Shown here: positions 50,169 through 60,080 of the stretch, piece by piece
Layout of the letters: every line of letters starts with the position of its first letter
Position numbering within the stretch: position 1 is the stretch's first letter
Source: Acanthochlamys bracteata
Taxonomy: Eukaryota; Streptophyta; Magnoliopsida; Pandanales; Velloziaceae
Assembly: GCA_019914995.1 (NCBI GenBank)
Contig: CM034143.1
Location: 4,218,501-4,282,500, forward strand
Length of the DNA stretch: 64,000 nucleotides
Reading direction: 5' to 3'
The notes under the pieces: model-generated
Seen by the model: the letters and a program-made list of their open reading frames with translations, nothing else
Database searches by the model: none
Told to the model about the DNA's origin: nothing
Made by a program: the position numbers and the translations under genes

Positions 50169-51248
50169 ATGGCACGTCACAAGCTTCAACTCAAGTACGT
50201 AGAGAACAAGAAGGAAAGAACAACCAAATTTAAGAAGAGAATATCAGGCCTAAGGAAAATGGCTTCCAATTTATCGACCCTCTGCGGTATTGAAGTTTTA
50301 CTGATTTGTTTTGGAGTCAACGGAGAAGTTGAGACATACCCAGAAGACAAGAGCAATCTCAAGAGTGTTATCAGTAGGTACCAGAACATAACCGATGAAC
50401 GGAAGAACAAACACAAGTGTAATTTGTCAAGCTCTCTTACTAAAGAGATTGAAAACATGAAGTCTGCCTTGCTAGCTAATCTGAGTTCAATTGTTGAGCT
50501 GATCGATAAAAGGATCCCTTTAGTCATGGATCGTATCCGTGACGAATACGAGAAATTGCATCAAATGAATCCTTCAGCATTAAGCGTCCCGATCTACTAT
50601 TTTCCACCTATGAGTACTTACACTGGCGATGAGTTAGGAGGGAACGGATTAAGGAACAATGGGAGGTTGCAGAATTTCTTGCCGGACGATTACTCAACTA
50701 GCTCATCAGTCATGGATTTGCCGATGTTGCCTGCTGCTGATGAAAGCCAGTCTTTATGCGAACAGATTTATGATCCAATACCATTAATGCAGTACGATCC
50801 TTACACTGGACAAATGTTTTATAATGATCAGCAACAACTAGTCGCTGCAGCACAGTTTCATAATATTCTCGACAATGGTGAACAACGAATTGTCTCCTAT
50901 GATTCAGGATTCATCAACAGTAACAATAAGTTGCCGTCGTTTTGCAGAGAACTTGACACTGCAGATACTGTTTTTGTTGATGCATATACAGAGGGTGCTA
51001 ATGCTAGTACAACTAACATAGTGATCAACAACGTTGATCCGCTTCAATCAAGGAGTACTCCATTCGAAGAACCTTTTGATAGTAGGATTCTGCGGGATAA
51101 TGGAAGTTCGCTGCTAGACTGTTTGGTTCCTGCATCTTTAACTGATTTCAACTTTCAAGTGAAGAACAATAATGTTGATTTGCTACGTAATTCATCAGAT
51201 CAATCTAAGCATGATCAAGAGAGGCACGAAGATCATCAGCATCATTAA
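50169..51248 (+). CDS. Type I MADS-box transcription factor (AGAMOUS-like, M-gamma/M-beta type)
   Basis: A single-exon gene of 359 codons. The frame is open upstream to 50160, but the first ATG is at 50169 and starts directly with the MADS domain (MARHKLQLKYVENKKERTTK, FKKRISGLRKMASNLSTLCG, IEVLLICFGVNGEVETYPED). Residues 1-60 are the DNA-binding and dimerisation domain. There is no K-box, and the lack of introns and the LSTLCGIEV signature place it in type I, as in PHERES1/AGL80 relatives active in the female gametophyte and endosperm. The C-terminal two thirds are low complexity, rich in Asn, Gln, Asp and Ser, ending KHDQERHEDHQHH. The frame is intact. A broken relative is at 63415-63578. 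The gene sits in the spacer between the two duplication arms. Confidence 0.9.
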   Translation: MARHKLQLKYVENKKERTTKFKKRISGLRKMASNLSTLCGIEVLLICFGVNGEVETYPEDKSNLKSVISRYQNITDERKNKHKCNLSSSLTKEIENMKSALLANLSSIVELIDKRIPLVMDRIRDEYEKLHQMNPSALSVPIYYFPPMSTYTGDELGGNGLRNNGRLQNFLPDDYSTSSSVMDLPMLPAADESQSLCEQIYDPIPLMQYDPYTGQMFYNDQQQLVAAAQFHNILDNGEQRIVSYDSGFINSNNKLPSFCRELDTADTVFVDAYTEGANASTTNIVINNVDPLQSRSTPFEEPFDSRILRDNGSSLLDCLVPASLTDFNFQVKNNNVDLLRNSSDQSKHDQERHEDHQHH

Positions 51249-52313
51249 CCTCCAGGAGATTCGAGACTCTTGAAAATATTTTGTAATAAGTAGATTTGTG
51301 GGTTTAGAACTTTGTTTTACCAAATTCTTTAATTTTTAGGTAGGCGGTTTTTTTAAAAATTTTGAACATTATATTATTTTATTTTTTGGGTACTTGCTGC
51401 ATATTTGATTCTATAACAATATGTTCGTTGAATTAAAAATGTACACGGTGTCTCCTGCATAAAAACATAGGTATGCACAAGAATTTCTCAAGTATCTGGT
51501 ATACTACATAAATTTGTGAATCTTAGCTTTCAACTTTAATGATCGGTACTAAAATTAGTGTTGAATCGATACATACTGTTGCAGACATCTTGTAAAAAGG
51601 AGCAACAATGATGATATCAATAGACATGACATTAATGTTGATAAAATATAATATCAGAGAATTTAATTTAGATAAAATATCTGAAGTATTTGATTTATAT
51701 ATTAAAAAGTTCAATCCAAATTTGAGAGGCAGCGAGTAGTGTTTGAACGAAAAAATTGTTGAGTTTATTTTTTTAGCTTGAGTGTAGATATGCATAATAA
51801 AAAATAATGTAAAGATATTTTGATTTTTAGTATCCAAATATGATTAAAAAATATAATCTTGACAATATGATTAGAAAAAATGAATTCAAGATGGATACGG
51901 CCTAATTAAAGAAACTCTAGAAATTTTGTACATAAGATGTGTCTATCATATATATGCTAAGTTGTTCATAAGTATGTTGATTGAATGATTGCATATGACC
52001 GAATGGTATTCGTAAGTAACTTTTTTGTTTATGATTTCTCATCCCATTTAAAAACTAATTATTGACTTCAATTTTCTTTTATAAATTTTGCTAGTAGAAT
52101 ACCAACTACCAAGCGCCCAGTGTTCGTTTTTTTTCCTTCTTGCGTAATTATTTATTATTAAACAAAAGGAAAGCTCATAACTTTGGAAAGGAAAGGAAAC
52201 CGTTACTTTCCCAACTTCCATTTTCTTCCCCCGCTCCTTCCGTCGATCTCCAAAAAATTCCCTCTCGTTCATTTTCTAATTCTAATCGTTCTCACACTTC
52301 AACGCCGGCGTTA
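51249..52313 (+). promoter_or_regulatory. Intergenic region with the SFT2 promoter
   Basis: It contains the MADS 3' end and the SFT2 promoter and leader. The last 120 bases are C/T-rich (CTTCCCCCGCTCCTTCCGTC near 52228), typical of a plant leader, and run into the ATG at 52314. No element was assigned. Confidence 0.45.
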
Positions 52314-53220
52314 ATGCTGGCGTGGTTCTCCAGCGGCGGAGGCGGCAATCGGCCGGGTTATGCCGCTGCGAAGAATGCGGCCCCGCCGTCTCTTCTCGAT
52401 GATTGGAACTCGTACGCCTCAGCACGTTCAGCTGAGGAGAACGATGCAGATGCCGGAGCTGGCCTAGGGATCGATCTCGAGGCTGCTGTTCGATCCGCCA
52501 ATAATAAGGTCTCTGGAACATTCAGCTCGTGAGTACCCTAAGTCGTTCCCATTTTCTAAGTTCTTTACTACTAGAAGAGAACATTTGATAAGAGAAGGTA
52601 TCATATGACATGCGTGAGTACAATAGTAATTGTTTTCAGAGTAGGTTAACCAAATTTGTAAATTTTCTGATGGATGTTTTACGGGTACTTGCAAGTATTT
52701 TGAAATGTGGATTATAATGGTTAAATGTAGTATTTACTTGTATTGGATTAAGGGGATGTTTGGGAGTGCTTAAAAAGGAGCTTTTCTGTGACGAGGGGTA
52801 TTTTGAGAATTCTTAAAAAATAAACTCTATTTTTTATTTTAAAAAATAATAAAAATAAATAATAATAAGATCTTACTATATATAATTTTTTTATATTTTT
52901 TAAATTAAAAGAAAATTTATGTAGAATATTGTAGAAGGTTTATTGGGACGCGTGAAATAAAAAGCTGGAATGATAAGGAATTGAAAATCCCTCCCAAACA
53001 CCACCGAAGTTAGTTTATCTTCCACTACAAAAAATCTTGGATTGACTTCTTATCTTTATACTGTTGCAGAGTTCAGTATGCTGCTTTTTATTTTTATAAA
53101 AAAATTATTTATTTATTTATCTTGTGGAGACATTTTGTTGACATTTTTGTTAGTGTTGTTTTGAATGCTCTAGGTGTTTATTGTACCAGTTAGCTACTAT
53201 ACCTGAATATTTGTAGAGAA

Positions 53221-53307
<87 letters not shown>

Positions 53308-56300
53308 ATAACAGCACTGCTGGTGATTTGAACCCTTGATTTCGCCTTTGGAGAAGGGTACCTTACCACTCAGTCGATGAGTGCTTGGTGTAGAGAAAGG
53401 AATTGCTAATAGTGTTACCTAGAAATGAAAGCTCTTTTAAAAATGTTTAGAAGCATGATGACTTGGGAGCTTTCAGACGTGCCTTTGAATGCAATGTTGA
53501 AACTAGTGTAATATTTTTGTACATGATAACATACACAAATGCATTAGGATGTTTCACAAAGGTAAACTCTTAACATTTTGGAGCCAATTTCAATATAAAT
53601 GGGTATGTAATGGGAAGGATTCTTGGAGATAAACTTTCACAAAAGGAATAAGGAATGATAGTTCGTGAGAAAATATAAAAGATGGTGTTCACTTGCTATG
53701 CTACCATTAAATCACTATTAGTAATAAGATTGAACAGGTGTGTAACACCTAAGTGTGTATAGATTCGGTTATGCTACTATTTTGAGGCAAAATTGCTACT
53801 CAAATAGGGTATTTCAAAGAGCAGTGCTATTTATTAGGGCTTTTTGATGCTGATGTATATCAGGGTTGATGCATCAATACAATGTGGGATGAAAATTTAT
53901 TAACTTTAGCAGTATTAATCCTTTCCAATTATGTAGACCAACCATACACATCAAGTTTGAAGCTCCTTATGTCTAAAACAACCTTGCTATGCAGTAGTTT
54001 TTCCCTAAAAACTATGAGGCATACAAAGTATCAGCATTAGAAGGTTTTTATGAATTTAATTTATCACTTTTCTTTCTTAAATTCAATCATTTGGGTTCTA
54101 AGTAAGATATTATAATTTTGTTGCATATGAGGAAATTTATTAGAGATTAGTTTACCTGTAATTGTTCAAAAGGTTACCTGGTTCTGATGGAATGTTTGTA
54201 AATTATGAGAATAGGCTCAAAAGAGAATGTAATTGGCTTAGATTTAGAAGGAAGATGGGGGATTGGATGTATATATATGTTAGCTTTCAGCATGGCAATC
54301 TGAACTATTGGCTACCCATGTATTTTTTTTATTTTATTATTATTATTTTTTTGCTTAAGTTTGAATGAGAATTATTTATTGAGTCCCTCTACCTTATAAA
54401 GTTCATAAGCTCTAATCCAAATTGTCATTCTGCACTCCCAAACTCTCCACAAGTTTTGCTTTAAAAATTATAATAGAGGCAAGTTTTGTGATGGGAGAGA
54501 TACATAGTCATGTCGTACCTTGACTTCTTTTCAATAAAAAACAGTTCAGCCTTGTCTACTAAATGGGGTCAGCAGCATAGATCCTTTACCCAATTGTGCC
54601 TTGTTATGAACAAATCTTTAGCCGAGCTAGTTACGCTCGCTTACAGTTAACCAAGTGAACTTAGTGTCAATCACCTTAGACCTAGTTCAAAGTTGGCACT
54701 CCCAGCAACCTCTGCTACCTTTAAGACTACTACTCCTGCCAAAAGATCTCAAGATTCCACTATTTATTAACAAGACGATAATTGAAACTTCTTCTAGACA
54801 CCTTTGAGTCCAAATGGTGAATGATTGTGGGGACCTTTGCACTTCGTCATGCAATTAAGAACCACCTTACCAAAACTGGTGGGACTAAGCTTCCTCTCGC
54901 TTCAATAACCAAATTAATCTCGCAAAACCCTACATTAGCAAGTTGTCCATATCACATCATTTGCCTGGAATCATGACTCCAATCTCTAGCAACTTCATGC
55001 GCATAGACACTCAACCTGTGGAGCTGACTGACACTCTTTCCTCCAACCTTGATACCTCCTTTTCTTCACCCACTCTCAAGCTGATATTTTCCAATTCAAC
55101 TTCATGTTATGGAATGTGCTTGGTGGTGCTAATTTATGGTTTTTCACAGTAGTCCAATGCCTTACTTTTCAACATAATATGATGATTTTAGATTTTGGAA
55201 ACTCGCAATTTTTACAAAGGTCCTAAGAAGTCCTATTTGATTGATTTGAGCTCTTGAAAGTCCTATTTGTTAACTTGGTTTGGAACTTATCATGGATGAA
55301 GAGATTGAAAAAAACTATTAAGGAGCTATCCAACGCAAGCCTGCTACACCCAACGAATTTCCAACTACATTCTTCAGGTCTTATTAGTATTATTCAGAAA
55401 GAGGTATAAGCGATTATTGTATGCTTTTGAGTTTATAGTATTGGACAACCTTTCATTAACGAACAAACTCTAAAAGAAAGTTTTCTCTTTTTCATGTCAG
55501 ATACCTATATTTCTTGCATGTCCAATGTTTTTTATGTCCTGAAAACTTCATTTCAAATCATGTTTTATGATGCTATATTCTGCCCCCCAAGTGAATAATA
55601 TCTCAATGGGTTTAACATTCTTTTTATCTATATGCATTGTAGGATTGTACTCTGGAATTGGCTAAGTTGCAATATTCTGTTTTGCTGGGCTCAGATATAA
55701 GCTGAGTCATCCTTTTTAACTGTAATAAACTGGTTGCTTTCTTTTTGCGCAGAAGACATAACAATGACAACATTTGGTGGTAGTTAGGTGTAGAAAATGA
55801 TATAACGCCATTTGATATTCGCTTTCTTAATTATATAGGTTTTCCAAAGGTGTGAAAGAACTACCTGGGAGCTTTCGGTCTTCTACCAGGAATGTTACTT
55901 CTGGGAAGTCTCTCATGTACTTCGGGCTGCTGCTGTCTAGTGGTTTCTTCTTTATTTTCATTTCATTCAGCATGTTCCTACCAGTCATGGTTCTGATGCC
56001 TCAGAAATTTGCAATTTCCTTTACCCTTGGTTGTGTCTTTATTATTGGCTCATTCTTTGCTCTCAAGGGACCAAAGAATCAGTTGCTGCACATGTTTTCA
56101 AAAGAGGTAATCATTTCTTTGTTCCATCCATTTATTAATTATTGAGAACACAAAGCTTACATTGTCTAATTCTTGGACATTGGCTTCCTTTGATTCTTTG
56201 ACGACAATGCTGAACAACTCTGTTCAATGACACTTGCTATACATAGTGGTTAAAGCTTCAAATTCTTGCTTCTTTAGCTAGCTGCAATTGTTGGAAATTG

Positions 56301-58294
56301 CTTCTGGATTGAACCTTTTAATTTTTTTGGGTTTATTGCAGTTCTTTTCTACCTATTACAATTATCTTTCACCTTAAAACAGCTAAATTGTTCACTCGTG
56401 GTTGCCGCAACTAAAACCACCCTAAATTTGTATCTGTAAGTTAAACACTAACGGAAAATCATAGATACAAAAGCTAGTGGTCACTTGAGCGGTTAAGATT
56501 CAAAAGTCTTTCTTGAACAAGAGGTGACGATTTTTGTTGATTAAATGATAATTTTGTAAAATGGAATGGTTTCATTTGTTCCTAGCCAAGCTGAATAATA
56601 AATAAACTCGTTTTTCCTAGATAGTGACTTCCAATAATGTGCTTCACATTTGATTAACTGATCTGATCATTCAAGGTGAATAACAGATTTGATTATGCTT
56701 TTTATGCATTGTCATGAGCATACTTGTTACAGTTAACCACTGCATTTTGCATTTCTTTAAATGATTTTGTTAACCATTGAAGACTATTTGTATAAGAAAG
56801 CATTTGTAGAAACTTTATCTCCTAAGAGATATGGTATATTATCCTCAAAATTATCCTTATCCATTAGTTGACATGTTTACTAGCCGGTTAGTATCACCGA
56901 AATGGTTACCTGCACGTCATTAGTTGTCCCGAGACTTTACAAGGAAGTTGTGGGACAACTAAATTTGGTTTTGCAATGCTAATACTGCTTAAAAGTCTCA
57001 AGTATGAAGTGTAATATTCGCAGAACTTCAACTTTTGCTAAGGGAAAGGCATAGTCTAAATAATGTATTTCACATTATTGCTTTTATCATTTAACGAGCA
57101 GCCAATGCAGTCTCGGGACGGCTAGCATGAAACATTTTTATGTGTTATAATATACACTAACCAAACCTTTTCGATTATCATTTGTTGGGATGCATCCTAT
57201 TAAGACTCGTTTCATTGAACAGAATTATCAGTACAAACTTCTTTGTTTCAGTTATGATGTTTAATTGGTTGTAAACCAACTTCCTCCTGAGAACTGAAGT
57301 ATTAAATTTGAATGTTGTATTCCTCTAACGCCATGGATAGAAGATAGCAATCATTCCATACCCAAAAACATGTGTGAATTAGAAACTAACAAGATGCTGT
57401 TCTTATACATGTTCCACATTTTCTATACTTGTGTGGATTTTCTGTATGGTAGTTTGCGCACATGGTGCTGAGAAGCAGCTAAGAGAGATAGAAGATGCTG
57501 CCTTCATCAGTCTAGCAAATCAAAACACAATTAGTTTTGATCATGTTGATACTCGTTCTAATTATGCAAGTTAATTTATTTGATACCTGGACAAGAGAAA
57601 AATAAAACACATTCTTCACTAGATCCTCTTGATTGTTTCTTTCATTAGCAATAGCAGAACTCGTCTTTTTAAAGAAATTCTGGCATCTCTTAGTATGTGT
57701 ACACCCTGTAATGTTTTGTAGGTTCATAAGATTTAAGAACCACAGGATATATCTTTGCTTATCAATTTTCTTGGTATGGTTTGTCTCAGCGGCTTCCCCT
57801 CACACTAGGCTTTACTGGTAGCATGGTGGGCACCATATACGTCTCTGTAATTCTACACAGTTACGTTCTATCTGTTTTCTTCTCTGTGCTTCAGGTATTG
57901 GATTAATTTCAGTTATGTTTGAATGCGTAGCCGTCCTATATGTCAAGTCTCTTATCTTTTGTCCTAGATATTGAGTTGTGTTTGTTTCTTTTACTTTTCT
58001 TAGTTAATCTCCTTATATTAATTTGGTCACCATATCTGATCTTACAGATGTTAACGTATATATTTTTATGGTGATCCTATTATGTGTTCCTCAGGAAATT
58101 TGATTACTTGCATATATATTTGGTTCAGTTGATATATATTCAGTAGTTTAGTCAGGAGTAGCTGACGGATGTACTCTATACAGGTTCTGGTGCTGTCTTA
58201 CTATGTATTGTCATATTTCCCTGGAGGATCTGCTGGACTAAAGTTTCTGTCGTCAATGTTCATGTCATCAATATTGAGATGCTTTGGTAGATAA
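52314..58294 (+). CDS. SFT2: SFT2-like vesicle transport protein (Got1/Sft2 family)
   Basis: Four exons join in frame to 232 residues: 52314-52528, 55839-56106, 57790-57894 and 58184-58294 (TAA 58292-58294). SFT2/GOT1 proteins are tetraspanning Golgi membrane proteins that assist fusion of endosome- or ER-derived vesicles with the Golgi. The N-terminus is cytosolic and contains SLLDDWNSYASARS, GIDLEAAVRSANNKVSGTF and the junction FSKGVKELPGSF. Four hydrophobic segments follow: LMYFGLLLSSGFFFIFISF, FAISFTLGCVFIIGSFFAL, LTLGFTGSMVGTIYVSVIL and VLSYYVLSYFPGG. The GP-K-Q turn (KGPKNQLLHM) and the C-terminal ILRCFGR are family hallmarks. The start ATG gives MLAWFSSGG, matching the short W-containing start of plant relatives. 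Intron 1 (3.3 kb) carries a SINE and a MITE-like block. Exons 2-4 are duplicated in inverted orientation at 44-49 kb as a pseudogene. Confidence 0.95.
52751..52993. mobile_element. AT-rich MITE-like block, family B, in SFT2 intron 1
   Basis: It begins GGGGATGTTTGGGAGTGC and ends CCCTCCCAAACACC, so its ends are inverted repeats (GATGTTTGGGA against GGTGTTTGGGA). The interior is AT-rich. No target duplication was verified. Confidence 0.6.
53222..53388 (-). mobile_element. tRNA-derived SINE with a trinucleotide tail
   Basis: On the minus strand it starts CCAAGCACTCATC, has an A-box-like stretch TGAGTGGTAAGG (53372-53361) and a B box GGGTTCAAATC (53335-53325), then runs into a long (ATC)n(ATA)n tail. 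It is flanked by the exact 10-base direct repeat TGTAGAGAAA at 53212-53221 and 53389-53398, the target duplication of a retroposed insertion. The body without the tail is only about 80 bases, so it is a very short SINE or a retroposed tRNA-like sequence. It lies antisense in SFT2 intron 1. Confidence 0.88.
53224..53307 (+). repeat. Compound microsatellite (TAT)18(GAT)10
   Basis: Eighteen TAT units (53224-53277) are followed without interruption by ten GAT units (53278-53307). This is the expanded tail of the SINE described at 53222-53388. Confidence 0.97.
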
Positions 58295-58553
58295 GCTCAC
58301 ATAGCTTGTATATTATTTATTATTATTTTTTAATTGTCTTAAAAAAATTTTGACCTTCTTTAAACAAGCAAAAATTTCCCATCATTTGCTACTCTCAAAT
58401 AGACTTTTGTGGTAGATTAATTTTTTACTTGTATTTTTGGCGGCTTGTAATTTAAGAGATTACAAATTATACTTTATTACTATAATGAATTAAAATTATG
58501 CTGCTTCCAAGAATATAAGTCTGAGTTTGTTGATAAACACTTGCATAGAGAAG

Positions 58554-58841
58554 TAAACATGTAAAAATGGGCTAAGTCAAACGGGCTAGTTTGCGGCCTG
58601 GTAAGTCGGCCCGGTCATTGGTTTGCCTGATTTAGTGAATAGTGATAGGATCGGGTCGGCCTCGATCCTACGGGATGGGCCGATATAGTCAGCCTTTTGG
58701 ACGGCCCGTCTATTCGGGTATTGTTCATATTAATCTGTCAATATTTACTATTGATCAAATTAGTATTAACGGTTGATTATATTAAATTTTAATTAAAAAA
58801 TATTTTTATAATATTAAAAAATAATTTTTAATAATAAAAAT

Positions 58842-58874
<33 letters not shown>

Positions 58875-59021
58875 ATAAAATAAAAATATAAATCCGGTAA
58901 ATAAGTTGTGCCGAGTCGTGAGAAATGAAATTGGGTTGGACTGGTTCGGCACGGGTGCTTTACTCAAATCGGGTCAGTCTGGTCCGGTCTATTAAACTTT
59001 TCGCCAATTTTTGCACCTATA
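58554..59021. mobile_element. Short non-autonomous hAT-like element
   Basis: About 468 bases with ends TAAACATGTAAAAATGGGC and GCCAATTTTTGCACCTATA, imperfect inverted repeats of the TAGGGGTGTAAATGGGC type found in plant hAT elements. Subterminal parts are rich in CGGCCCGGT and GGGTCGG words. The flanks TAGAGAAG (58546-58553) and TGGACAAG (59022-59029) agree at six of eight positions, as for an aged 8-bp target duplication. The inverted paralogous arm lacks it, although the absence there covers a somewhat larger stretch. Confidence 0.65.
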
Positions 59022-59099
59022 TGGACAAGCATGAATTTGTTTAGGAAGGGTGTTAAAATAATATCATAACATAGTTGGTTGTCAGAATGGATTTTGCAG

Positions 59100-60080
59100 A
59101 GGCGTAAAACCATGGATTTTTTTTAATTAAATAAACTTTCCCTCTCACTTTGTTTTTTAAGCTATTTTTTCAAAATAAGTTTTTAAGTTATCTTTTGGTG
59201 AGAGAATATCAAAATATCGTTCACTTAGTTTTTAACCCTAATATAAACTTTCTAAAAGATTCAAAGTTGATTTTTATTTTATGTTGCAGCGTGATTTTGA
59301 ATGCATTTTGAAAAGATTTTCAACACGTTTTATTCAAAAAATATTATAAATGTCTTTCTATATGTTTAAAAAAATATTAATACCAAATAAAAATCAGTTA
59401 TAATAAAAGTTTATTAGAAAAAGTTGGTAAAAATACACTGAAATTTATGAAAAATTCATTACACAATTCTGCACAAGATAGCAAAATTTAATTAATAATA
59501 CATATTGTAAAATTTTTCAAAATATTTGTAATCTAATTGGTAACAATAGCAGCCTTTCATATAAGATACTTGAATTTGAGTTTCAATGAGAAAATTTATT
59601 CTAAATGATGACCTAGTGTGGATATGTGCTGTTAGATCCATGTACGATCATATTGGACCCTCTTTGACTCTATTGTACCCTGCCACAGACACAAGGGTGC
59701 ATATGATCGCACAACAAGTGCAACCTTAGGGCTTGTTTACCTACCCCTTCAAACTCATTTTTTTTAAAACTCATTTACAATACAAAAATACATTACAAAA
59801 TTAAAATAAATTATTTTTATTAAAAAAATTATTTTTTAAAATTTAATTTTAAAACTTATTTATAATATAAGATAATTATAAAATTTTATTTTTTATTAAA
59901 TATTTTTAATTTTTAATTTTATTTTTTAAATTCACTTTCGAAAAATTGAGTTTACACCGCGGTTAACACGCCCTTAGTCACTATCATATGGTCACACATG
60001 GTCGTACATTCTTTCACTTGACTCAAACTCAGGTTGACTAAGTACAACCACGCTCTAGTTTGGAAAGGTTGCACTTGGCT
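59100..60080 (+). repeat. Foldback-element arm and centre, second copy
   Basis: From about 59200 the sequence matches the arm of the foldback element at 42.95-44.03 kb (for example AAAGTTGGTAAAAATA near 59420) and continues into its centre (CCACAGACACAAGGGTGCATATGATC near 59690, given here only as a short core CACAAGGGTGCATATGATC). The second inverted arm was not found after 60080, so this copy is one-sided. Confidence 0.6.
59729..59973. mobile_element. PIF/Harbinger-like MITE, family A, copy 2
   Basis: A 245-bp AT-rich element starts GGGCTTGTTTACC and ends GGTTAACACGCCC; the ends are inverted repeats. It is flanked by TTA (59726-59728 and 59974-59976), the preferred target duplication of PIF/Harbinger elements. 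The paralogous position near 43.55 kb lacks it. Confidence 0.85.

Larger units (their letters stand above)
54964..60080 (+). repeat. Right arm of inverted segmental duplication (parental SFT2 arm)
   Basis: It matches 49607-43440 in inverted orientation. It contains SFT2 intron-1 sequence, exons 2-4 and downstream DNA. This arm is the parent, because it is joined to SFT2 exon 1. Insertions private to it are the hAT-like element at 58554-59021 and the MITE at 59729-59973. Confidence 0.9.

Noticed and set aside
53224-53307. Repeat array considered as a CRISPR-like or satellite structure
   Set aside because: It is a trinucleotide microsatellite without spacers, in a plant intron.
53308-53388. 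Possible tRNA gene (A and B boxes)
   Set aside because: The arms do not fold into a proper cloverleaf, and the long tail and exact target duplication show a retroposed SINE instead.
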